The notes under the pieces: generated by a model | What the model was told of the DNA's origin: nothing | Seen by the model: the letters and a program-made list of their open reading frames with translations, nothing else | Database searches by the model: none | Part shown: in pieces, positions 1 to 12,000 of the stretch | Layout: each line of letters begins with the position of its first letter | Position numbering within the stretch: position 1 is the stretch's first letter | Translations under genes and position numbers: made by a program | From: Perkinsus chesapeaki | Lineage: Eukaryota > Perkinsozoa > Perkinsida > Perkinsidae | Direction: 5' to 3' | Length of the DNA: 21,664 nt | NCBI GenBank assembly: GCA_013115145.1 | Contig: JAAPAO010000591.1 | Coordinates: forward strand, 1-21,664

Positions 1-73
1 ACATATTTCCTATCAAACTCCTTTCTATTATATCTCCTCCTCCGTATCACTAGTAACATATTTCCTATCAAAC
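1..73. repeat. 18-bp direct repeat, two copies
   Basis: The 18-mer ACATATTTCCTATCAAAC occurs at 1-18 and again at 56-73, about 55 bp apart. It lies in the 3' flank of the ARL2 gene. The core ATTTCCTATCAAA is found again at about 16087-16099. The array may continue beyond the left edge of the window. No function can be assigned. Confidence 0.6.
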
Positions 74-145
74 CAACCCTCCCCGAAGACACATCCCGGT
101 GTACAAGTCCCTCCTCAACATAAGCAGGCCTCTATTTAGTAAGAA

Positions 146-1782
146 CTACCCATGAGTGAAAACGCGTTTTGCAATGTCACTAACAATCCACTCGACACCT
201 TCAGCCAGGCCGTCCCCGGTTACCGCTGAGCATGCCAGGACGTACCAGTGCCGAGACATGGACATTGTCTCCAGTTCGAGGTGCTGAAGAAAACACCACT
301 CTGGACTTCACCAAAACGATGCCTCGGTACTTTGCGAATTTCCATCGGTGAGAGAGCCCCTGAAATATCTTGCTTATTTGCGAGGACCTGAGTAAGGTGC
401 AGAGGACTACTAGGTAACCCTTCCCCTACGAAGAGAGGTAAGTATCACTATCGACAACACCTCAGCTACGGGTAGGCTGCATTCATAGGCCTACTCGAGC
501 CCCCAGCTGATGGCGCACAAAAAGAGTTAACGGAGAGGCTAGCGCTGGAGGCATTCGTTCAAGCGGTATTCTACATAAACGACACCTTTTTATTCAGCAA
601 ATGACTGTCAATACCAAGCAGCTTGCCCGAATCATTTTTTCAATCTGTTCGTTTCCCGTGGTTCGAGCTCACCTCCCCGTTGGACACAGAAGCTACTTCG
701 CACATGAACAGTGAGGATTTTATTAGCTGCAAGAAATGGAAAGCTCTTCAAGATTTCCATAGTAAGTATTATTGTTTATTATTATTATTAGATTAATTAA
801 TTCAAGTAACCTACTAGAAGGGACGCCCCAGCAAGCCGCTCTTCCTTGAGCAGCTTATGCAGCTCCTCCTTACAGTCTGTCAATCTGTGACGGTCAAGCG
901 AATCAACAACCCAAATCTGAAAAGGATTCCGGCGGCCGATTGCGTCATCTGCGGCCTACCAGACCATCTGTCGCCTCGAAGTAGTTGCGCCAAAAACTTC
1001 TGATACTTTTCTGTCCGCCTACATCCCAGATGTTGAGTTTGAAACTGTGAAAAGTCAAACACGGATCTAGTAAAAATAATAAATAAACATACAACTCATA
1101 GAAATATGAATAATACACAAGGGCAATTCCAGTAAACTGTATTGTGGCGGTTGTTCAGTTGTTGAGCATCGGGCGATATAATTGAAACCCCGAATCCACA
1201 GAACACTGCAACAGTTGACAGAAGCACAGTGCAACGGCTTTAACAGCTGGTGTGGCACAACTCCGTGCTCCAGCACTTGTATAATTTTCAAGCATCATCG
1301 GCGGCATCGAGACCTCTTCTTCAGGTGCCGCAGGATCCACTAATCCTGGTAGACCGATCCACTAAGGATTGGAATAGGTGACGATGGATAATAAGAAGAT
1401 TTTCAGACAAACATTTAATGGCAAAGCATGTCGTCATTTTAGTGACATACGGGATAAGCATCCTAGATTTGCAAGGCTGACTCAGCTTAGATGTCAGTCG
1501 GTTGAAGTATCAACTCGTTTGCCGTTGCTACTTCACACGTGCATGCCTTTTAGAACCAGCCTACTCATTATATAAAATAGTTTTGATATTAAATCCAACA
1601 GTCGGTGGAATCTGCGAGATATCTTCACCATTAAACCTCAACAGCACAGTTGTCTTCCCAGCGTTATCGAGGCCTCTGAAAAAACAAAGTCGCCGATTTC
1701 CCCAAGCGAAGCCCTACAGGATCAGCAGCCGAATCTCCCTTTCTTGCTCCTTTACCTTTCGGACAATTTTAAGCAGCCCCAT
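146..1782 (-). CDS. ARL2: ARL2-type small GTPase, 6 exons, 185 aa
   Basis: Exons on the minus strand are 1782-1718, 1675-1565, 1044-960, 916-815, 387-331 and 283-146. All phases agree and give 185 residues, the usual length for ARL2. The start [20 protein letters not shown] is the family's N-terminus. GLDNAGKT (P-loop), PPTVGFN (switch I), WDVGGQKS (switch II), LANKQD and CSAVTG (guanine specificity) are all visible, so it should be an active GTP switch. ARL2 binds tubulin cofactor D and helps release lipidated cargo in microtubule assembly and cilium traffic (family knowledge). Short introns are 42, 43 and 47 nt; two are long (520 nt at 1045-1564 and 427 nt at 388-814). I saw nothing convincing inside the long ones. 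ARL3 is less likely, judging from the N-terminus. Confidence 0.95.
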
Positions 1783-2053
1783 CGACGATCAAATTTAAAC
1801 TGCCAGCACTAGTGCCACCGAAACTTAGGTACCTTATATGCTATTGAATGGACCCGGTATATTACTAGAAGTTTGGTATGTCGTGAACAGTTTCGGTGAT
1901 CTATTAATAAAATGGGTAAGCTTCTTGAACGATCGGCAAATGAGTACAGATCCGGGTTAATTACTACTCGAACCGGAAATGCTGTAGTGGCGCCGAACTC
2001 AAGAGCATCAGATCCGAATTAGACAAATCGATGTGACGGGCAGCAGACTTCGC

Positions 2054-3722
2054 TCACACAACATCGTTTCGAAAAGTTTTTGGTATCTTCATTCGCGCAT
2101 CAAACAGTGGCGGTTGCCGAGTGAACAATGGTGAGCATTTGGAGCGCGGTGAGAGATGCTCCCTGTGCCGGATAACTTGCTTGGTAGTGATGCCTTTGGC
2201 CAGCAGGCAAAGATGAAACCTGGATGATATTAAAAACGGGCAGAGGGGAGAGGCTTACCCGAGGAACAGGACCAATGAGACTAGGCATATCAGACAGAGA
2301 AGGGCCATAACTCTGGCAAGGATGGCAAGGTCCTAAGAAAGCATCGCTTCGTCGTTTTCTGGTAAGTGCCGTGATGAAGTTGGATAGAGCGAGTTTGGTG
2401 GGCCGTAGTGAAATGTGCTACTCCGGGCCCTTCTATAACCCAGCGGATTCGAGGACGGTGACTCAGCATTCCATGAAAATGACGGGGAAGCAATAATACA
2501 GATACATGCCCGAGGGAATCGACTACACTTCTGAGCGAGGTGTTTGCATGTCTGTCAGGTCTTCCATTTAAGAGTCTAATTTTTCTACTACTTTGCCACG
2601 ACCACAACTTTACCGATTCCAGGGCGAAATTTTTCCCCGCCAGTACGTGGCACATTCCACTAAAAACGTGTATGACGAAACTTGTGCACATTAAGTTCGA
2701 TGATGCGACTTTTGTGCAATTTACTGTTCCACTTTACGGTTCTCAAGAATGTTGTTAATGGTGCCTGGCGACAACACTTACTGGCTTGGCTTTGATACCG
2801 ATCGATATGCCAGTCGTGGCTGACTCGTCATCTACTATACTGGTCCAGATAATAAACTGTATCATAACAATTGCCGCATACAGCGTTACCGATACGACAA
2901 ACGTCATGAAAAAGGGATAGTTGCGGCCACCTAAAAAATACTCTCAGCAAGGCAGGACGGCCAGGCATTTTACCAATGCAGTTGTTAAGGAAAATACAGT
3001 GGTGATCGAAGCCGAGCACGCAGTTATTGCAGACACGGCAGTGAGATGTTGTGGTGGAATCTCGATAGAGTTGGCAGGTGCCTGAGCAACAATCTCGATA
3101 ATACCTGCCGAGCAAAGGACAGTGGCGAGGGAGCTAGGGCAGGGTTGAAGAAAGGTGGAAAATACAGTAATATAGTAATCCTCTGGGATAGATAGATGGA
3201 TGGTGAATTATCTTACTGCAGTATCGTAAAGGCCCTCCTCCGACCCGATCGTCCATCTCCGAACAGCACCCGTCTGGAGTCGCATCCATTTGGTCCATCA
3301 ACTCCACTATGGAGCGTCTGACAATGACAGGTCAGGAGGTCGACAAAGAGCAAGTCTACCGTGGCATGATTCCCGGGTCAGAATATGCTGCCAAGAATAA
3401 TCCCGTCATGGTACTGATGAAAAGCATCACGGTTGCTATTGCGAGCCAGGGGGACACAGCCTGCCAAATATCAACTGCAGGGAGCACCGTATAGAGGAGA
3501 AATCTGAATAGGAAATATTAACAATCCTCGAGGTTAATCAACTGACCCAAGCATGATAGGAACACTAGTCCATATAGGCGCCCATGGCTGAGGGCCACAG
3601 ACGCACAGACCACCACATAGGAAGGTGGTTTGATGAGAAGGCCAAAGCTTGTACAGCTGCACTGTGGAGTCGCTGGGCTTCAACGGCGAACAGAGCTCCT
3701 TGGTCGAGAAGGAGGTTGTCAT
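2054..3722 (-). CDS. DHHC-type protein S-acyltransferase, 7 exons, 305 aa
   Basis: Exons are 3722-3547, 3503-3360, 3317-3217, 3081-2974, 2930-2782, 2332-2259 and 2219-2054, with every phase consistent. The order is that of an ERF2/ZDHHC enzyme: [15 protein letters not shown] before the first hydrophobic segment, two N-terminal membrane helices ending in the DPG motif (AYSDPGIMP), the cysteine-rich domain ([36 protein letters not shown]), then two more helices ([15 protein letters not shown] and [18 protein letters not shown]). The TTxE-like element reads GITTKQ. It should palmitoylate proteins at internal membranes, using the DHHC cysteine. Oddly, the usual Pro-Trp after DHHC is replaced: the text reads [10 protein letters not shown]. 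One intron (2333-2781) is 449 nt; the others are 39-43 nt, apart from one of 135 nt. The ATG at 3722 was chosen as the only ATG giving this frame without extra splicing. Substrate unknown. Confidence 0.93.
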
Positions 3723-4164
3723 ATGAGAAGATAACGCAACCCTCACTTACACCGCTCACTGACACATCCGCGTACATACTAGGATCCTAGTGAGCTGGGA
3801 AAACCCCAAATCCATTCCTCTCCATGCCCACATCCAACGTTCCTACATTATGACATAGTCTCCACGCAGTAAGACTCGGACCTCCAAGGATCAGGCACGA
3901 ATCATGACAAATCTCGATGCGCAATGCGGACAAGCAAAAATTTATCGTTATAATATCGAGTTATAGATTGAGCAAGCACGAGCAAAATAATAAGCCATAG
4001 CTGGGTTCAAACTTGAGCCTGCCTTTGGCTCCTTGGTAGTTCAATAAATCAACAGTCGCCTACCGAACGCCAACAAGACCGCCACTCTCGCACTAAAAAC
4101 GCAACGGCACATATCGCGCCACGGCTAAGTGAAAAATTGTACATGGTTGAGAGTCATGAAGAAT
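3723..4164. other. intergenic, 442 nt
   Basis: This lies between the start of the DHHC gene and the stop of the KATNIP-like gene, both on the minus strand. It should hold the DHHC promoter and the KATNIP 3' end. I see no convincing reading frame, RNA gene or repeat here. Confidence 0.5.
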
Positions 4165-7100
4165 TCAATTGTCAGAATCGTCGATGAGCTCTGGTATCCA
4201 ATCGGAGTCTTCGACCTCAGTAAGAATCTTCGGATCCTCAGTAAACAGAATCTGACGACTCGATCGACCTGTGTTTCTCCCGCTGTCACATACGTGTTCG
4301 CAGCACTCTGTGACGCGGCTCACCTCCCCAGGACCCTGCTTAATCTCTCCAGTGAAAATAGGCACCTAGTGCACAGTATAACAGCTACCTTTCACCAGCA
4401 CCGAGATGGATACTCTATCGAGAAGAATGGTGATGTTTCTGACACCTCTAGCTGCATACAATCTCGATTTATTATAGTTCCAAAGCCTCACCATAGCCAA
4501 GCATACCTATCAGTAGTTAACCACCAAATGGAACGCATTATCCTACCGGTTTCGTTCCGAGGTCGATGGTGATGCGTTGATCACCGTCGGCCTGGAAGAG
4601 CGCCAGCCACGAATGTAGATCATCTTGGGTTAAATAGGGCTCTCGAACCAAATTCATAAGCATCGCTCCGCTAGACTTCTGACAGTCGAATCAAGTTTTT
4701 GTCGAGCCCCAGCTTGAAGGTGATCCCCGAGGTAAAGGAGAGTGATTACAGTTGAATGACATGTGGGTGTGCGGCCCCCAACGACTCGCACCGAACCATC
4801 ACCAAAAGACGATCTGAGATGCCCGCCGCCAACCCTAGGGTACCCCTCAATCACACAGCACTCTGGAGTCCCATTCTAGGCGGAGATCGGTCACTGGACA
4901 TCGGGGCAACCTCTACAGCTCACTGGAAATGTTCATTGAGCTGTCATTGACATCGAAGGCTCTTCCTTGCATTGGACTATATCGTACTCATTATCAAAGA
5001 GAGACTTTGACGGTTTTCATGATGAGAGTGAAATGTTAAGTATATTTCGACGGGAATCTTCTCTCCCCAAACATTATACCTTTACGTCTTCATCTCCCTA
5101 TCTTTGATCGAAACGCAGCCGTGCGAGGCACCTACCCCTTCTCCTATGACTTCAACTGCCTTCAATGTCGATGACACACTTCCACTACCAATCACAACTC
5201 GCCGCCCTTTACTATCAAACAGCTCAATGCCGTTCAAACCTGAGCGTCTTCGGGCGGAAACTTCCTGTTCATAATTTTACCAACAAGATTCTCATCTCCC
5301 CAAGTGGAATGTATAACGATCTCCATCACTCTCCCCTGCGGCAGCACCGGCACCGTCACCGACTACATTCGAGAGATTACCGACTAACAGATGTCTATCG
5401 TACCGTGTCTGCCGGAGGGCCGATGCCGGGCTGCCTCCGAGCCGTTACAAGCCCGTCGAGGAACTCCGAAGGCGAGATCCCGCGAAGAAGGGAGCCGCTT
5501 CCCCCCCGAGGACTAATGGAACCCGAGTAAAGTCTCGACCAATAATCTCTGACGAACCTGTCGGTCACGGAACTCATAGGAGGCAAAACGTCAGCAGCAG
5601 AAATAGGCCGTTTGGAAAATATATCATCTCTGGGGCGCGTGACGCTGCTCTCTGATGACTTCAGTGCCTATAGCGCATAAACGTAATTTCGTGGCGCGCG
5701 TGATGACCTCGAAAGTCTTTCGTGACAGACTCGCGTTGAGAGTGAGCATCTTCGTGTCGACCGACTCCCGAACCTGAGAGTCATCGGCCTAAGTTTCAAT
5801 TGCGAAAATCCTTACCGTGTTCAAGGAGGTGTCTTTTTCGGTCGTGCCATGACCTGGAGAATTATCAAGAAGGATGGTCTGAACAGAGAATACCCAACTG
5901 GAAGGATCTCGGTGTTACGGTGGTTCGGTGTACGGGAGCACATACACACGCTACAGCGGGGCCGTACTAGCTGAATACAGTATATATTGAATAAACGTAT
6001 ACTAACGTTTGTTGAAATGGTACGGTAATATTAAACGTCCTCTATTATATCAGTATCGGATATACTGGATATAGTTCACATGCTTTCTGGAGGTGTAACA
6101 AACTGATAGGTTACGGGAGATAAGGTATTCACGAGCGAAGTCGACCGAGGCTACCTCATCACCGCCAATGGCTGTGTCCTGCTCAACAGCCGTTGGCAAC
6201 GATACTCTCTCAGAAGTGGTATCGATAACCTTCCGGAGAGATGAGACGGATGCCGCAAATGTTACGATACTTCCTTCAAAATTGCCTTCTGTTCACCACT
6301 AAGCCGAAGTATCGATTCACCAACTGGTTCTGGAAGTCCTTCACTGAGAATCTAGACAAGTGGCCGATGTTGCCATAATCATGCTGAGCCGTGGCGCGCT
6401 TGAAGGAACAAAAAAGCTTCCCCGAACAAATTGACGTTTCACCAAGAGCATATTCAATACGAAAACTGTCCAAAGAATTCCTTTAGGCTGGGAACAGATT
6501 GGGATACTTCAAGTACTCACGGAGAGATAGGTCTAGTAGAAGGATGTCTCCGTGAGGCCGGATTATTGAAACTACGGAACCACTTGAGAACTAGTAAATT
6601 TGGATGATCTATATTTCACACACAAATGCTATCTTCAAATGAAGAAGTAAAACTACACCTTCGTTTGACAGAGATTTCCTCAACTCTGACAGTTCCTCCG
6701 AGGACGCTCTTGCCGCGAACTTCAACAAACTGTCGCTCTCCTTGGAATCCCTGAAGTCACCGGGTATCTCACGCGCCCCGGGATGGTAATGCTACTCCGA
6801 AGAGGAAGAGCACTGTTCAAAATCATCATCCGAGTAGAACTCGTATGCTTCGATGTCGTTCGCCAACTTATTAGGTGGATGGAGGGAGAGGCTGGGGACG
6901 GTACTTTAATGAAGGCAGATGGCAAAAGGTAGTAGCAGCTCACACTAAACCATCATCAGTTTTGAGTCTGACGGTTTCCATGCCCCAAGTAGGGCGATCC
7001 TCTGCTGCAGCTAGGATAACCGGAGCAAACTCATCTGAGCCGAAAGGACAGAATAAGAAAGCCGAAGAGAAATGAAAATGTCAATTGATAGCTCAGAATT

Positions 7101-7767
7101 CGAATCGTAATATTAGATTGAAATAGTGAATTCGCAATTTGAAATCGCGACGATGATTAAATGACTTACCTAAAGCTACCTGATACATCGAGCCCCATTC
7201 ATTAGATGCCTCTACAGAGATAAGCGGAAATAATGTTAGCAAAGAGAAGCATTTCTATTCTCCCTAAACTTTATGGAAGCCCAGTTACCCCAGATGTTCG
7301 AGTTCTGGAGATATATGAACCAATACTTCATAACAGCGACAGTATATCCCAGGATGGACACTACTGTGTAAAAAACTCCGAGTCTGGCCAGAAATACGCA
7401 ACAAGTCTCCAACGATAATCAGGAAACTGGTATCTGTTCAACGATTCGATTTTCAATTATATCTCGCTAAAGGCGCAGATGAATGGCAAGAATCCTGACA
7501 ATGAAAAACTCCCACGTGTTTACCACATTTTCCCCTTCTTCCGGCAAAATATGGCATTTATTACGCCTTTAAGGCAAACATTAATATTGGACCGTTTCAT
7601 ACAGCATCATCATCATCCACTTACACTCATTTTCTTGTGGTGGTATTTCCCGTCGGTTCCTCCCTCTTCTCCTCTCCTTCGGTGGATTGGAGTATCGTCG
7701 CCCTCCTTGAGAATAAAGGTCAAATCCTTTCTCCTTCTCAATGACCTCTTGCGATTCTAATGCCAAC
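4165..7767 (-). CDS. KATNIP: KATNIP-like protein (DUF4457), about 17 exons; N-terminus unresolved
   Basis: The C-terminal half has the hallmarks of katanin-interacting protein: HSTWGDENLVGLNGIELFD (about 5320-5200), DDLHSW, then RLWNYNKSRLYAARGVR with NITILLD, and PIFTGEIKQGPGE with QILFTEDP near the end. Phase-consistent exons include 4365-4165, 4506-4414, 4678-4547, 5239-5136, 5362-5281, 5667-5449, 5773-5708, 5878-5816, 6229-6155, 6351-6271, 6750-6657, 6903-6796, 7034-6944 and 7211-7170. Exons bounding 4750-4862 are less sure. The N-terminal stretch EVIEKEKGFDLYSQGG (about 7767-7620) matches the conserved beginning of the family. How it joins 7211, and where the start codon lies, is not resolved. 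KATNIP binds microtubules and katanin and acts at basal bodies or cilia (family knowledge). The protein is much shorter than the roughly 1,600-residue animal form and carries one DUF4457 block. Most introns are 40-48 nt. Confidence 0.85.
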
Positions 7768-7931
7768 CTGACAGTAGGATGGAATCGCTCCAGGCATCTC
7801 ACCGGAAGTATCGGTTTTATAAACTAACTGAGGACTTGTAGGCTTTAATGGGGTAGTACGAAGAAGTCCGAGCAGTCCTCTATTGAATGAAAGTGGCACG
7901 ACTTGGAATAGAGCGATATAATTTTAATTTA

Positions 7932-8342
7932 CTATAAATTATACCGTGTAAGATCACGGTAGCCGATCACGTGCACTCGTGACAACCAAGATGGACCATA
8001 AATTTTTGTCAAGTGCGATATAGCCTGCGTGAGAATATACTTCTCTCGGTCAGACTGAAGACTCTCCAGTATGATCAGTCTACAGTGTAGAGCAACAACT
8101 CACAATATAATTCGGGTCAGTTTGACATATCTACATTTGCTTGTTCCCAATAATAGATTAAATGATACTTTCATCGCAATCCGTCCTCACGAGGACGAAT
8201 CCTTGCTTCGCTCCGCTCACCTCCGAGTAATTTTCCTTTTTTCTCTAACCAACCTAAGATACCTCTCCCGTGCGTCAGGATCATATCTCAACTGATACCT
8301 TCGAGAGTACGATCCTTCATTTCCAGCAGCTGTGCTGCGCAT
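7932..8342 (-). CDS. small basic protein, 2 exons, 89 aa, unknown
   Basis: Exons 8342-8221 and 8079-7932 join in phase 2 across a 141-nt intron (GTGAGC...GTAG) to give 89 residues. The start is MRSTAAGNEGSYSRRYQ, followed by a strongly charged helix, DARERYLRLVREKRK, then SDREKYILTQAISHL and the end GYRDLTRYNL. An in-frame TGA lies just upstream of the ATG, which supports this start. No membrane segment or signal peptide is seen. I do not recognise the family. A 7-bp hairpin (TACCGTG...CACGGTA) lies in the last codons before the stop. It could instead be the end of a longer gene whose upstream exons I missed. Confidence 0.55.
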
Positions 8343-8360
8343 TTGCCATCAAATCGAAAA

Positions 8361-8876
8361 CTATATAAAAAGTGTCTCATACGAAATGATACGTCGGAAG
8401 AGTTGTGCGCCTGCTAGGCATGGCATGCTCTCATATCCTTTCGGGCTCGAGAATCTGGTCTTTCTTGCGTTCGACGTTGCGGCCACTGTAGACAGGTCAC
8501 ATCGGGGCCGTATCAAGTACATGACGCAAATCTTCACATTAATCATCGTCGTGAAAAGGTCCATACAGTGAAGCCAGGAAAAATCTCGCTCGCCCAAAAA
8601 ATCGAATTGGGTTACGAAACGGTCATGATATTATAAAATTTATTTTTAACTGTTACCATCATGCTGTCTTCCAAGTTTCCTGTTCTAAGCCGTAAAATTA
8701 AAAAAGTTATACCAAAAAAACGAATTCGCATAACGGTTTGGTTCGCACTGTAGGTTTACAGTGAAGTGAAAATCTACACTGTGGACACGCTACAGCCAGT
8801 AAAGAATCTCCAAGATACGAGGAGGCGGAGAATACGGCGATTTAACTTTGATGCTCGGTGAGAATAACCGTCTCAT
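8361..8876 (-). CDS. doubtful small gene, possibly 4 exons, about 80 aa
   Basis: A possible gene starts at ATG 8876 (MRRLFSPSIKVKSPYSPPPR) and is spliced 8876-8794, 8747-8735, 8684-8657 and 8485-8361. The introns are 46, 50 and 171 nt and the phases agree. The final exon ends in GAQLFRRIISYETLFI. The model needs a 13-nt exon, which is unusual, and an alternative frame through the second and last exons also stays open. The first intron (GTAGCG...ACAG, 46 nt) looks typical of this genome. No family is recognised. The stop is only 18 nt from the ATG of the next minus-strand gene, so this may be noncoding or part of that transcript. Confidence 0.3.
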
Positions 8877-9098
8877 GTTAGGGCACCACCCATGGACATA
8901 TTATATAACACGGGCAACTTGTTCGGAGCCAGTTCCTTCATACGCGGGTCCATCAGCAGAATGTGTAATGACTTCGTGGCCGTTGCCTAATGTAGATAAA
9001 ATAAGTTCATCTACTCGGAGGAGACTCCTTCTGAGGTCAGTTTGATCCACATGAACTCAACAACACTGTACCATAATACCATAACAACATCATCAAGC

Positions 9099-12000
9099 TC
9101 ATGTATCCCTTCTCAGTGCTTGCATAGCCTTAGCTACCTCCATCGCTGCAGCTTCCTGCTCCAATGCCTGTCGCCAAAGATCCCTCTCATACACCTTCGC
9201 CAATGCAAAGCAATCCTGAAACAGCATGCAGACACGAACTACAATTCTGCCTACTTTTAAATTGGTAACAGGGCCTTCAGGAACAGACAGGTCCGTCGAA
9301 ATGCGGACCGCTCGACTTCGTCTCTTTTTGCGAAGGTCATCGCTTCCTTTCTCCCCAGCACCGCCCCGGTTACCCTGAAAGCTCAACATCGGCAAGAAGG
9401 ATCCAGGAAATAAAATTATTCCCATTTCAAATTCAAATACATTCCACCTACGTGATGTGCTTAGTAATCGGGGGGAAAAAGCAAAGCAAGGCAGCCACTC
9501 GAAAGTATGGTAACAGCAGATTGAGTGGGCGTGGGAAGACATATATCCCCGACCTGTCTCATTGATCATTAATAATACAAGCCTACTGGTAAATCCAAAG
9601 TCCCCGTAGATTCTCGACGATTCTCCTCGGCTTCTTTCGGTCTAGCTATGAGCGATGAACCGTACAACCTAAAACTCATACCGCTCCTCTCTCATCAAAG
9701 TAAGAATCCTACTCGTGATTCTGGCGGATGAATTCCATAAGACTGGCCGCGGTGAAATCGAGACTTTCATTACCGTCACCGTGCATGCCACTGTCAAAAT
9801 CGGTCTGCAGATGGAAATATGGAAATATAGCCTATGCGAGGTCCTACAGTAGGAACTAATAAAAGGGAAGCTGACTGCCCGTCAAGATGAAACAGCCGAG
9901 CAAATTGGACCTGACAAAGGCACAGGTTCGAACCCGCCACTTTGCGTTTATTCAACAGTCCTATTTTGATAATTCACGACGAAGCCTATCCGTCCCTATT
10001 TCTCGGCGCGCAAGAAATGTTCCCTGACCTACCCAATCTCTGAGATGCTTTGCACAATCGTTCATAGAATCTATTAATTTCTTAGCTGCAATCGCCTTGT
10101 TCCTCATTCGTCTGCAGAACTCCGTGGCCAACAGACCATACCGGAGCACCTACCAACAACATCAGCAAAAGGGGATCTAGCCGTCTCCCCTACAGGATTC
10201 ATGACAGCGGCATCCACCCGAGCCTTCAGCTGAGCCAGGCCGACATTAGCCATCATCTCCTCAGCTTCTAGCCCGAGCAGTTCACGGCTCCCTCGCCTTG
10301 GTGCTCCACCAGGCATGAGTATGGATGATCGATGGCTGCCGACACCGCCGCCCCGCATAACTGAGCCTCGTCTTCCTCCCTGCTGCTGTGGCACTGCTAG
10401 AGTATTCGAAGGTTGCTGAAATGTCCAGACTGAGGATCGAACCCACAACCGTTCGATTGCCTACCTGGTTAACTCTGGACATCCGCCTCGCTCCGCTGCC
10501 ATCAGGTGGCTGAAGTGTCGGAGCCGAAGGGCTAATCCCAACCATCACAGATTTTCGGAGTGTTGGCGAACTCGCGACATGCCTCACAGATTTCCTCATA
10601 GATTTCCGGCCCTTCCTCCCTCGCCGACCCTTTTCTGAGACCACGACTCCAATACAATACACCATTATATATACCATATTCACTGTAGGTGTTAGCCGTT
10701 CCCACTACCCCAGAAATGGCAGCATCGTTTATCTATTTACTCATTTTTAAGATAAGTCCCTCTGGATTGAATTATTGCGCGTATCGTACGTACAGATATT
10801 ATGATAACCACCTTAATCATCTCCATTCCATCGGCACGCACTTTACGTCGTTCTTAATAATGTTGATAATGACGAAGCTGAGCTCCGTAACAGGCCTTAT
10901 CACAGCCTACTATATATCATTTTCAGAGGAATTCTGGGGAAAATTTTGCGGCTTCAAATTCCACGAGCACGGTAGATAGCACATTTCACGCGCGAAGCTC
11001 CCAGCTTCAACACTCGTGACGAGTTACCTTTCTCCCCAGGCCGTCCTTTGACTCGGCTCCCTCGTGTTCGAGCCTTCTGGTTAGCTCTCTCCCAAGACAC
11101 TTGCCATTCTTCTATCAAACCTTGTGGTGCTTTCTTCACTGATATCTCCGCGGACTGAAAGTAGAATTTACAATCAGGTAAATCGGCCGCCCGTTAGGCT
11201 CACCGAATGGTTCTTGTAGAGGTTCATAAGGTAATGATGCTCCACTTTAATGAATCCAGGTATCCACTTCGTTCTCAGCGTTTCTTGAAGGTCGCTGTGG
11301 AACTGTCTCCAGAGCCTCTGCAGCCTCCTTGTGTTCCACAATAGCCGCTTGACAGCAAGGCTAAACGAATGCGAAATAAAAATCCTCCAAGTGGGAGTTC
11401 CCACCTTAGTTGACCAGCTTGCGACGCCGATACCATCAACCTCCGGATTAGCTCTGCCGCACTTGCCTTTCGCCGCTTCTTCCACAGCGGTCTCAGAAAC
11501 CTCACACTGGAATCGAGTAAGATACTCATTTGGGAGGATGGATTCAAGTATCACCATGCATTGACCGCAAGTGTCCATCGTTTTCGTGAAAGCTGGAATC
11601 GTCTGGTTGTCGACTTGAACCGCAAGGCGTAGATTCCGATCACGAAAACTCGCCTACGGAGTATCATTCAAGCGGCCTAGTGAAGATACCTTACCATAGC
11701 CTCACATCGATTGGAACGCTAGCTCTCAGAATTGAACGCTGGACGTTGACAACAGCCGCCGCCGAAAGTATCTAGGTCGAATGGTGAATATTTCCCCAAT
11801 CAAGCATACCTACTCTCAGCCATTGCTTTTGCCACAATGTGAGTTGTCGGACAGACATATCCGTTTTAGGTGCAAGGCGACCTGACATAACTCGATTGGG
11901 CATACGGTCGCGAGTTGCGATGAAAGATGATTTTCGGGTGATATCCCGGGCTTTCACATGAAAGATGGGACCCTTGATATACACGGACGCCTATATATCA

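Noticed and set aside
1045-1564. C/D box snoRNA in the long ARL2 intron (GATGATG and CTGA present)
   Set aside because: No terminal stem and poor box spacing; the match is too weak to report.
2290-2691. Minus-strand open frame of 133 codons across the DHHC gene
   Set aside because: It occupies the 449-nt intron and runs into the next exon in the wrong frame; the spliced model gives the correct membrane helices.
4000-4040. Spliced-leader relic (CTTGAGCC) that would suggest a dinoflagellate or perkinsid
   Set aside because: Only eight bases match and the rest of the leader is absent.
9911-9945. Pol III B-box-like GGTTCGAACC, possible tRNA
   Set aside because: No acceptor, D or anticodon arm pairs around it on either strand, and it lies in a 122-nt intron of the 614-residue gene.
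10689-10979. Plus-strand open frame of 96 codons
   Set aside because: It lies antisense inside a 393-nt intron, has no splice or family support, and frames of this length are frequent by chance here.
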